Source: Paragordius varius (Eukaryota > Nematomorpha). From it: DNA of 64,000 nt. The notes beneath the pieces are model-generated. The model made no database searches, was not told where the DNA came from, and was given only the letters and a program-made list of their open reading frames with translations. The number at the start of each line of letters is the position of its first letter. The first letter of the stretch is position 1. The stretch is from positions 5,952,001 to 6,016,000 of the forward strand of contig OZ176054.1 in the NCBI GenBank assembly GCA_964247055.1, given 5' to 3'. This document shows, in pieces, positions 1 to 9,300 of this stretch. The position numbers were made by a program, and so were the translations under genes.

Positions 1-590
1 ACGAAACACCCCAGAGAATATAGAAAAGCGTTAAAATTATACCAGATTAGTGAAAGATATTCCACAAGAAAAAGTTTTTTTTATTGATGAGTCAGGCTTC
101 AGTTTGAAACTTACAAATATATGGGGTAGAGCTCCAAAGGGCAAATCTCCTATTGTAGAGGGATTTAACAAAGGTAAACTTTAAATTTATTTTAGGAAAA
201 AATGTTTCATTGATATGTATGATTGGTTGTCAGGGAGTTATTAATTACAGAACAAAAGAAGGCGCCTTTAGAGGCGATGATTTTCGATTTTTTTTGACGG
301 AATGTTTAACAAGAATTCAATAATAGTTTGCGATAATGCACCTATTCACAAAACCGCGGTGGTAGGTGAGCTAAGGAATAAAATTGTTTATTTACCTCCA
401 TATTCGCCACAACTGAATCCCATTGAATGTTTTTTTTATGAGATTAAACATCAATATGATAAAAAACCACGGTGTAGTACCCCTCTAGAGCAGCATAACA
501 AAATTGCAAGACTTTGCGAAGAGAGAAGGGAAAAAAATCTAAAAAATTATTATAATTTTTCTTCAGAAAACAATTATAAATTTATTTAAA
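1..590 (+). pseudogene. Tc1/mariner-type DDE transposase relic, 5' end outside the window
   Basis: Three segments of a DDE endonuclease are seen in order. Bases about 40-175 encode a block with FFIDESGF, the first catalytic aspartate of the IS630/Tc1/mariner (DDE_3) fold, followed by WGRAPKG. Bases about 204-303 encode a strand-rich block with GAFRGDDF. Bases 302-589 encode IIVCDNAPIH (second aspartate) and LPPYSPQLNPIE (final acidic residue). The first two blocks are separated by 22 nt that start GTAAAC and end TTTTAG; removing them gives a continuous frame (NKGKNVSLI), so this is either a tiny intron or a chance gap. A frame change near base 300 separates the second and third blocks, so the copy is dead unless another tiny intron lies there. 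The N-terminal DNA-binding part would lie upstream of base 1. No terminal repeats could be assigned. Confidence 0.8.
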
Positions 591-594
591 TATT

Positions 595-908
595 ATAATT
601 ATCAATAAATATTTTTATCTTTTAAATTATATTTTGGTTATGTGTGCTTAAACTTTGAGTTAATAAAATTTTATAATTAATATTTTACAAAAGATAAAAA
701 TTACAATATGCGCATGTTGTGCATCAAGAATAATATTTTGCAATATCTTTTAATTATAAATTAAAAATTCTTACAATAAATAGGCTATTATTATTTTAAG
801 GCTTAAAAATGCGCATGTTGAAAGTTGACATATCAAACATCAAAACAATTAAAAAAAATTATAATCATTTAAATACGAATTTCTGACAATTCCATATAGA
901 CATGACTG
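595..908. other. AT-rich spacer
   Basis: No coding signal is seen between the transposase relic and the next inverted-repeat element. The only structure noticed is a direct repeat of a short GCGCATGTTG motif near 711 and 810. It may be what is left of the transposon's 3' end. Confidence 0.4.
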
Positions 909-910
909 TA

Positions 911-1677
911 TTATTTTGTAAAAACACAATTATTGAATGACAATTTCCAAGTATATTCCAGTGCACAATCATTAATAACTTATTATTTAAAAATTATATT
1001 TTTGGAATTTGAGATGTTTTTAAGATAATATTTTTTTTATTGATGGTTCGCATTAATATTTGCCCGCTTCAAAACAGTTTTTACACATGTCAAGTTTTTC
1101 CATAAAAATACTGTCAGAAAAAATAAATATTTAATTATTATATATATTTGACTAAAACAGGGGTGTCTAACCAAATGGCCTCGCGAGTGGTATTACTTAA
1201 AAAGAATGGCGTTCCGCATTCGATATATTTCATAAAAAAATTTTCGAATAGACATAAAACTGTAAAATACAATATAACAATTTTTTACCAATAAAAAATC
1301 ATTCAGAATAATTGCGTAAGAAGTATGAATATTACTAAGATTGACATATTTTTGCATAAAGATTTCTAAATTTTTCGCGGGCCGCACAAAGATACTCGGC
1401 AGGCCGCGTTCACCCGATGAACCAAATGGTAAATATTATAAAATTAGGGTAAAATTAATGTTTAAGAAACAATATGAAGTGTTAAATGACCTCTGAGATA
1501 AAAATGGTATATTATTTTTTTTATATTTATCAATGCGAACCATCAATAAATAAAAAATATTATCTTAAAAACATCTTAAATTCCAAAAATATAATTTTTA
1601 AAGAATAAGTCATTAATGATTGTGCATTGGAATATACTTGGATTTTGTCATTCAATAATTGTGTTTTTACAAAATAA
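911..1677. mobile_element. Long-armed inverted-repeat DNA element (non-autonomous, TA target)
   Basis: Arms of about 150 bp (911-1058 and 1527-1677) are near-perfect reverse complements, with only scattered mismatches by eye. The outer edges start TTATTTTGTAAAAAC and are flanked on both sides by TA (909-910 and 1678-1679), the duplication expected for Tc1/mariner-superfamily elements. The roughly 470-bp centre has no open transposase. It contains GC-richer sequence (1159-1420, with CAGGGGTGTCTAACC and GCGGGCCGC) that resembles hAT-type repeat termini and may be a second nested fragment. It is probably a MITE or foldback derivative. Confidence 0.65.
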
Positions 1678-1756
1678 TAATATCCTAATATTACGCTGAT
1701 AATGGTTAAAAGTTATTTTTAGGTCTTGTTTTGATATTTATCATCAAAAATAAAAC

Positions 1757-1985
1757 CGTTTTTATTGACTGGGAAAACGTTTTGATTGACTGGGAAAACG
1801 TTTCGATTGACTGGTAAAACGTTTCGATTGATTGGGAAAATGTTTCGATTGACTGGGAAAATGTTTCGATTGACTGGGAAAACGTTTCGATTGACTGGGA
1901 AAACGTTTCGATTGGTTGAAAAAATGTTTTGATTGACTGAGAAAACGTTTATTTAGACTGGGAAATGGTTTAATTAAGATAAGCA
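1757..1985. repeat. 21-bp minisatellite, about 10 units
   Basis: A 21-bp unit of the form GATTGACTGGGAAAACGTTT is repeated head to tail about ten times with scattered substitutions, mostly C/T changes in the ACG/ATG part. The reverse strand therefore shows a seven-residue periodic frame (SQSKRFP), which is a by-product of the period and not a gene. It lies just beyond the 3' side of the MTERF4-like exon. Confidence 0.9.
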
Positions 1986-2171
1986 ATTATATGTACAGTA
2001 ATGATGTTTAATATATATTTTTTAATTAGAATAAATAAAGAGGCTTTTCTGGATATATTTTCAAATTAAATTAGGTTATATTAATAGGTTTTACATTTCC
2101 AATTAACTATTGAACTTGTTTTAAATTTTTAGCGCACATATATAAACAAAAAATATTGGTAAATAAATTAC

Positions 2172-2894
2172 CTTATCTGGTTTTTCAAATAAGCCGGTCT
2201 CGACAAGAAATTTATGCCTAGTATAAATGTGAATAAATGGATGCTGAAATAATTGCGATTTTAATATATACTTTTGATCATATCCCATGTCATTATATAC
2301 GTAGGTAAATTTCAATTCAATATCCGTGCTTGAATCAAACCAAATGCGGGGATTCGAATTAATTAAAATATTAACATGGTTTGATGGAAAGAGACGATAA
2401 AGTGTATTAATGACATCATTCATTTTATCGATGGGAAGCAAAAATATTTCGGGATAACTTTGTAAAAAGGCTTCAATATTTTTTAAACTGAATTTGTAGG
2501 ATAAAAAATGATTAATGACTGTTTCATATGTTGGAATTGGGATATCTAATAAAAAGGCATTACACAGAAGAGTTTCAATGAGCTTGATCGGAAAGTTTAA
2601 TTTAAAGAAGTATTCAGCAACTAAAATAAATTTTTTCCAATCTAAATGTGATATAGCTGATATATTGTTTTGTAAAACTGTGGCAGCATAACAAGGTTTA
2701 ACCGAATGATTTTCGTACAATTTTATCAAATTTTGGCATTGGGGTGTGTTGTAAAAATTTAGTAGTGTTATATCATTTCTTAAATCATCAATAATTTGTT
2801 TTTTAAAAATTGATAGGGATGAATTAGAACAAAAAGGTCTGATATATTTCAAATTTTGCTTTGCCAAGCTCAAAGCTCTAAACATGTGAAACAA
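2172..2894 (-). CDS. MTERF4: MTERF4-like mitochondrial transcription termination factor family protein (5' exon)
   Basis: MTERF4 is a mitochondrial matrix protein that binds the rRNA methyltransferase NSUN4 and supports assembly of the large mitoribosomal subunit. This is from family knowledge. The exon encodes 241 residues. Residues 1-25 (MFHMFRALSLAKQNLKYIRP) are basic and lack acidic residues, as in a mitochondrial presequence. From about residue 75 onward there are helical mTERF-type repeats. The diagnostic stretch is near the end: INSNPRIWFDSSTDIELKF, then RHKFLVETGLFEKPDK, which lines up with the last mTERF repeats of MTERF4. Directly after KPDK the sequence is AAG|GTAATT, a good donor (exon end 2172), so the frame that runs on to 2121 is probably intron. 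The C-terminal exon was not found. A short in-frame candidate near 2020-2050 after an AG does not resemble the family. The missing end could be diverged or displaced by the repeats at 900-1985. Confidence 0.72.
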
Positions 2895-3770
2895 CTGACA
2901 ATATCCAGATAACGTAATGTTAACACACTGCCCACAAAATCCATATATTTTGATGGGAAAATGTATCTGAATTATGTTGCTTAAGCCCTTACAAGTGGTT
3001 TAAGAAAGTTATTTACACTTCTGTGATATGTGATCCATATCGAAAAATGGCAAAGTTTGCGCTTATTTTTTTAAATATTTTATGGTGATTGCTAGAGGCT
3101 TCATTCCAATAAATATAAATACTAGAGACTATTTGAAAACAAAGAATATTTAAATCAATATGTGAGGGATGGAAATGTTCAGCATCGAATTATGCAGAAA
3201 AAAATTTATATAATATTTTAATACGTTTTTAAACCGTTTTCATTATACCTCAGAATGGTATGAAGTACGCTTCAACAAAATTTGGCTAAAATTTAATTTT
3301 TAAATTGTACGCATTTTTAAAAAATATTTTTCATAATTCCGCATACACAACAGAGTATTTTGTAAATAAACTACAATTTTAAAAGTTGTTTTGGTTAAAT
3401 ATAAATTATTAAACATTGTTCTCATGTATTAGATTTAAAAGCTTATAATTTTACAGTTTTGTGATATAAAGACTGAAATTGGGACACCAAAACACGATTG
3501 GAACGAACGATTGAGATTAAAATCAAAATAATCAAGTTTTACCGGTATATATAGCCTTAAAGCTTTATATAGTAATTTAAATATTATGAAATACATCATT
3601 TGCCTGATGCAATTTTAAAAGAAATTTAGAAAGAAATGGCAGAAAAATGTTTGAGATTAGGTTTTTTTGAGTTTAGATTTATTAAATAAAATTTTTTATG
3701 TATATGCTCCTAAAAGACTAAGCAATGCATATTTTTAAATTCGGCTTGATACGTTAATAATTTCTAATAT
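2895..3770. other. AT-rich intergenic region upstream of the MTERF4-like gene
   Basis: No open frame of note, RNA gene or repeat boundary was recognised. It should hold the promoter of the minus-strand MTERF4-like gene, but no clear core motif stands out in such AT-rich sequence. Confidence 0.4.
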
Positions 3771-3789
3771 ATTTCAATTTCAAATAGCT

Positions 3790-4180
3790 CTAGGATATTT
3801 ACCTACCCCAGAAGGTAATGGATTGTTTTTAATTTTGTCGCACAATCCCGGCATTTTTGCGTTTATTTTCAAAAGAACTAGCAGCAGAGCAAAAAATTTG
3901 AGACTTTCGGACCCCACAATTAAAATATTATAAAAATATTGTTTTGCTTCTTTTAAGTAGTTTATGAAATATTTTAATGATATAAATTTTTTTACTACAA
4001 ATAATATGTTCAAACTTTGCCTTTTTCTGATATGGAGCACTCACCACAACACTGTAAATAAACTTTCTTATACTCGTACCCAAAACCAAAAGCCTCATGA
4101 TATTCCCGATACATTTTTCTATCAGAATATATATATTTCATCATGATATTTTTTGTCTACACGGTGTTATATAACATTTA
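3790..4180 (-). CDS. Two candidate exons of an unrecognised minus-strand gene
   Basis: On the minus strand an exon of about 100 nt (about 4072-4170) reads RKMYREYHEAFGFGYEYKK and ends in a strong donor, TGTG|GTGAGT. A 50-nt intron follows, ending TTATTTGTAG, and the frame is kept into a second exon (about 3800-4022) encoding KKFISLKYFINYLKEAK, a hydrophobic run SLKFFALLLVLLK and KMPGLCDKIKNNPLPSG. It ends at another donor-like GGG|GTAGGTAAAT. Residue composition and matched splice phase suggest real coding sequence, possibly with one membrane helix. I do not recognise the family. The 5' edge adjoins a dispersed repeat and the 3' end is undefined. It could also be a chance frame. Confidence 0.35.
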
Positions 4181-4189
4181 TAAATCGAG

Positions 4190-4560
4190 ATATAAAAAAA
4201 TCATTCAAAAATACTTGATTTTACTTATTTTAAGGTAAAACCCAAATGTAAAAATATAGTCAACGTGACATGTATGCATTAGCAATTAAAAATCATACCC
4301 ACATTTTCTGTATCTATCAATGTTAGAAGAAATTTAAATAAAACATTTAATTTTAACTCAAAAATAAGTAAACACGATATTTTGCAAAAATGTTATTAAA
4401 AATGGCGTCGAAGTAGTTTATAAGGAACTTTTTTTCCAAAACTAAATTTCATTTGGATATTTTGGCTTATTTGTATATTTTTTAGGATAGAAGCATAAAT
4501 TTAAATAGGACCGTTTCTCTCAGTAGTTTTTTTAAAATATCAAATATAGTCTGGGGTATT
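4190..4560. repeat. Copy of dispersed MITE-like repeat family X (partial)
   Basis: This stretch shares long blocks with 35600-37590 and 47395-47905. Shared blocks include the core around GGCGTCGAAGTAGTTT, the block GATATTTTGGCTTATTTGTA, and the terminal CTGGGGTATTTAGATTGCCC. It is truncated compared with the copy at 47395-47905 and has no coding capacity. Confidence 0.6.
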
Positions 4561-4675
4561 TAGATTGCCCAATTAGAATTGATATGTAAATGAAAATCAA
4601 TATTTTACAAGTTAATTAAGCCTTTTATACTAGATGGGTCAAACATGAAAATATATTTTACATTCATATTGATAT

Positions 4676-4930
4676 AAGCATATGGGATATATGTTAAAAT
4701 CCTTTACGCTCAAAGCCTCATGGCAAATATTTGGTGTCTATGCGTTTAAATAACCTCAAATTATATCGTAACCCAAAAATGCTATTGAGCTAAAATATGA
4801 AAATTTCTGTAAAAAACAGAATTGTCACATAAATTAAAGTCTGACTTTGATGTAAAAAGGGAGGCTGAATTGTAAGTATCTTTTATATTTTAAAAATAAA
4901 AATCAGAGGCCGTTAATGATAAAAAAGATG
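4676..4930 (+). pseudogene. MRPL46: Decayed duplicate of the MRPL46 5' end
   Basis: About 255 bp align with 37630-37911 of the intact MRPL46 gene at roughly 80-85% identity by eye. The match covers 5' flank, exon 1, the 22-nt intron and the start of exon 2. Recognisable parts are the region encoding KASWQIFG, the GAGCTAAAATATGAAAA block and the exon 1 end AGGGAGGCTGAATTGTAAGT. Exon 1 has internal stops and small deletions, and the intron's 3' AG has changed to AA, so splicing as in the intact gene is lost. Right after the exon 2 match (AAAAAAGATGAT, ending about 4930) the sequence changes into satellite monomers. Confidence 0.85.
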
Positions 4931-5074
4931 ATAAATAATAATAACACGGGTAATAAAATTAGATTGTTGAAAAGTAATGGTTGTTTGCTGCAAATACTAA
5001 TCTTAGCATGGGTAATATAATTTGATTGTTGAAAAATAATGGTTGATTGTTGGAAATACTAATATCCGGTAATA
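4931..5074. repeat. First, diverged monomers of the 63-bp satellite
   Basis: About two and a half divergent units carry the satellite landmarks ACGGGTAATA, GATTGTTGAAAAGTAATGG and ATTGTTGGAAATACTAATA. They start immediately at the break in the MRPL46 duplicate and are cut off by the foldback element. Their higher divergence relative to the core is typical of array edges. Confidence 0.85.
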
Positions 5075-6393
5075 TACCATTTGCACTTCAAGAGTGTCCT
5101 TGAACACTTCAGGTTGGTCCTTGAAGATTTCAAGTTGGTCTTTGAAGATTTCAAGTTGGTCTTTGAACACTTTAAGTTGGTCCTTGAACCTTAAAAGTTG
5201 GTCCTTAAAATTTTTAAATTTTGATTTAACCATAATTTTTACATTTATTTTTTTATTTTTTTATTTTATAATTTTTTAACTTAATTTTCTTGATTTATTA
5301 TATATTTATTCATGTAAGATAAAAAAAATTTATCCAAAAATGATTTTTAATTCCCAACTATTTTTTTTTCAATTTAACAAAATTATTTTTAAGTTTTCAA
5401 TGAAACATTGTAAATAATAACTTAGAAAACTTATATAATTTTTAATAACGTGTTAAAATCTTATAAATATCCAAAATAATTTTAAGAAATTAATATTATA
5501 CGGTTTCTCAATGAATAAAAGCTGATATTAATTTAAAATTTATGTTAAACTAGCGTAAATCTCGTGCTGCTACGCAGCCCGAGGAAGTCCTTCGGACTTC
5601 TGGGGGGGGGGGTTTCGAAGTTTGGATTTGAATGTGTCCACCGGTTTTCCGGTACCAGATCACAAAGTTACATGAGGAATCAGTTTTTAGCGGGTAGCTC
5701 CTTACCCAGCAGCTATCATCAAAGAAACGCCTGACTAAAATTTTTGCCTTTTAACAGGGAATAGGTGGAACCCATATTGAATTTTTACTGTCTCATACTT
5801 AGGGCGAAAAATAGATTTAAAAAATTATTTTTGTGGACTTTGTTTTTTGAAAAAAATGGCATTTTACAGGGGTAGCGGGTAAAAAGAGGGCCTAAATCAA
5901 AAAAGTGAGTCGACTATGTTCAGCGCGATCAAAAATAAGTAAACAAAAATCATATTTGAAATTGAATGGTCCAACACGTTCTCCAAAAAAATGACTTAAC
6001 CCATTTTTCACACGGGGTGGGCCCGAACTGGGGGCCTATTTTAAAAAAAGGGCGAAGCTATTGTCGGGGCATTCATTAATGATTATATTTTTTCGAAGTT
6101 TGGATTTGAATGGGTCTACTGGTTTTCCTGTACCAGATCACAAAGCCAGCATTTTCCATTTTTATAAATATATAGATAATAGAAAATAGGTTAAAAACGA
6201 TATAGAAGATAAATGATATACAATTTGATTGATAAAAGTAAAAAACAAAGCAAAAAAATCAAAGGACCAATTTGAAGTGTTTAAGGACCAACTTGAAATG
6301 TTCAGGGACCTACTTGAAATGTTCAAGGACTAACTTGAAATGTTCAAGGACCAACTTGAAATGTTCAAGGACACTCTTGAAGTGCAAATGGTA
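5075..6393. mobile_element. Foldback element with 21-bp subterminal repeats
   Basis: The two ends are reverse complements: left ATACCATTTGCACTTCAAG and right CTTGAAGTGCAAATGGTAT, flanked by TA-rich sequence. Each arm continues as a short tandem array of a 21-bp unit (TTGGTCCTTGAA plus TTTCAAG variants), about six units at 5093-5220 on the left and about six at 6263-6378 on the right in the opposite orientation. This is the architecture of foldback-type DNA transposons. The centre holds AT-rich sequence and a Helitron (5550-6176) but no transposase. Satellite monomers lie on both sides, so the element sits in the array edge. A smaller relative lies at 61099-61374. Confidence 0.75.
5550..6176 (-). 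mobile_element. Non-autonomous Helitron, copy 1 (627 bp)
   Basis: Read on the minus strand, the element starts TCTATATATTTATAAA after a flanking A. It ends with a hairpin (stem CTCGGGCTGC with GCAGCACGAG), then ATTTACG and CTAG, followed by a flanking T. A 5' TC, a 3' hairpin about 10 nt before CTRR and insertion between A and T are the hallmarks of Helitrons. A second small hairpin (GAAGTCC-TTC-GGACTTC) and a poly-G/C tract lie just inside. No Rep/helicase coding is present. It shares its ends and internal blocks with 38288-40299 and 63573-64000. Confidence 0.75.
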
Positions 6394-6395
6394 TA

Positions 6396-9300
6396 AAATA
6401 TATTGTTGAAAAGTAATGATTGTTTGCTGAAAATACTAATATTAGCACCAGTAATTTGATTGCTAAAAAATGGTTGATTGTTGTAAATAATAATATTAGC
6501 ACGGGTAATCATATTTGATTGTTGGAAAGTGATGGTTGATTCTTCGAAATATTTATAATTGATAATATTATTTGATTGTTGAAAAGTTGGTTGATTGTTG
6601 GAAATAATAATATTAGCACGGGTAATATTATTTGATTGTTGAAAAGTCATGGTTGATTGTTGGAAATAATAATATTAGCAACGGGTAATATTATTTGATT
6701 GTTGAAAAGTGATGGTTGTTTCTTCGAAATATTTATATTAGCATTGATAATATTTTTTGATTGTTGAAAAGTAATGGTTGTTGTTGGAAATAATAATAGT
6801 AGCAACGGGTAATATTATTTTATTGTTGAAATGTAATGGTTGTTGTTGGAAATAATAATATTAGCAACGGGTATTATTATTTGATTGTTGAAAAGTAATG
6901 GTTGATTGTTGGAAATAATAATAGTAGCAACGGGTAATATTATTTTATTGTTGAAATGTAATGGTTGTTGTTGGAAATAATAATATTAGCAACGGGTATT
7001 ATTATTTGATTGTTGAAAAGTAATGGTTGTTGTTGGAAATAATAATAGTAGTAACGGGTAATATTATTTGATTGTTGAAAAGTAATGGTTGTTGTTGGAA
7101 ATAATAATAGTAGTAACGGGTATTATTATTTGATTGTTGAAAAGTAATGGTTGTTGTTGGAAATAATAATAGTAGTAACGGGTAATATTATTTTATTGTT
7201 GAAATGTAATGGTTGTTGTTGGAAATAATAATATTAGCAACGGGTATTATTATTTGATTGTTGAAAAGTGATGGTTGTTTCTTCGAAATATTTATATTAG
7301 CATTGATAATATTTTTTGATTGTTGAAAAGTAATGGTTGTTGTTGGAAATAATAATAGTAGCAACGGGTAATATTATTTTATTGTTGAAATGTAATGGTT
7401 GTTGTTGGAAATAATAATATTAGCAACGGGTATTATTATTTGATTGTTGAAAAGTAATGGTTGTTGTTGGAAATAATAATAGTAGTAACGGGTAATATTA
7501 TTTGATTGTTGAAAAGTAATGGTTGTTGTTGGAAATAATAATAGTAGTAACGGGTAATATTTTTTGATTGTTGAAAAGTAATGGTTGTTGTTGGAAATAA
7601 TAATAGTAGCAACGGGTAATATTATTTTATTGTTGAAATGTAATGGTTGTTGTTGGAAATAATAATATTAGCAACGGGTATTATTATTTGATTGTTGAAA
7701 AGTAATGGTTGATTGTTGGAAATAATAATAGTAGCAACGGGTAATATTATTTGATTGTTGAAAAGTAATGGTTGTTGTTGGAAATAATAATATTAGCAAC
7801 GGGTATTATTATTTGATTGTTGAAAAGTAATGGTTGATTGTTGGAAATAATAATACTAGCAACGGGTAATATTATTTGATTGTTGAAAAGTAATGGTTGT
7901 TGTTGGAAATAATAATATTAGCAACGGGTATTATTATTTGATTGTTGAAAAGTAATGGTTGTTGTTGGAAATAATAATATTAGCAACGGGTATTATTATT
8001 TGATTGTTGAAAAGTAATGGTTGTTGTTGGAAATAATAATATTAGCAACGGGTATTATTATTTGATTGTTGAAAAGTAATGGTTGTTGTTGGAAATAATA
8101 ATAGTAGCAACGGGTAATATTATTTTATTGTTGAAATGTAATGGTTGTTGTTGGAAATAATAATATTAGCAACGGGTATTATTATTTGATTGTTGAAAAG
8201 TGATGGTTGTTTCTTCGAAATATTTATATTAGCATTGATAATATTTTTTGATTGTTGAAAAGTAATGGTTGTTGTTGGAAATAATAATAGTAGCAACGGG
8301 TAATATTATTTTATTGTTGAAATGTAATGGTTGTTGTTGGAAATAATAATATTAGCAACGGGTATTATTATTTGATTGTTGGAAAGTGATGGTTGATTCT
8401 TCGAAATATTTATAATTGATAATATTATTTGATTGTTGAAAAGTTGGTTGATTGTTGGAAATAATAATATTAGCACGGGTAATATTATTTGATTGTTGAA
8501 AAGTCATGGTTGATTGTTGGAAATAATAATATTAGCAACGGGTAATATTATTTGATTGTTGAAAAGTGATGGTTGTTTCTTCGAAATATTTATATTAGCA
8601 TTGATAATATTTTTTGATTGTTGAAAAGTAATGGTTGTTGTTGGAAATAATAATAGTAGCAACGGGTAATATTATTTTATTGTTGAAAAGTAATGGTTGT
8701 TGTTGGAAATAATAATATTAGCAACGGGTATTATTATTTGATTGTTGAAAAGTAATGGTTGTTGTTGGAAATAATAATATTAGCAACGGGTATTATTATT
8801 TGATTGTTGAAAAGTAATGGTTGTTGTTGGAAATAATAATAGTAGTAACGGGTAATATTATTTGATTGTTGAAAAGTAATGGTTGTTGTTGGAAATAATA
8901 ATATTAGCAACGGGTATTATTATTTGATTGTTGAAAAGTAATGGTTGTTGTTGGAAATAATAATATTAGCAACGGGTATTATTATTTGATTGTTGAAAAG
9001 TAATGGTTGTTGTTGGAAATAATAATATTAGCAACGGGTATTATTATTTGATTGTTGAAAAGTAATGGTTGTTGTTGGAAATAATAATAGTAGCAACGGG
9101 TAATATTATTTGATTGTTGAAAAGTAATGGTTGTTGTTGGAAATAATAATATTAGCAACGGGTATTATTATTTGATTGTTGAAAAGTAATGGTTGTTGTT
9201 GGAAATAATAATATTAGCAACGGGTATTATTATTTGATTGTTGAAAAGTAATGGTTGTTGTTGGAAATAATAATAGTAGCAACGGGTAATATTATTTGAT

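Noticed and set aside
1762-1986. A minus-strand frame of repeated SQSKRFP
   Set aside because: It is the 21-bp minisatellite in translation, with no other coding support.
2010-2060. A possible last exon of the MTERF4-like gene (KASLFIYSN then stop)
   Set aside because: An AG precedes it and the phase fits, but eight residues without family resemblance are not enough.
5003-5279. Frames with FKDQLEI or WSLKISS heptads on both strands
   Set aside because: They are the 21-bp subterminal repeats of the foldback element read as protein; the heptad look is only a consequence of the period.
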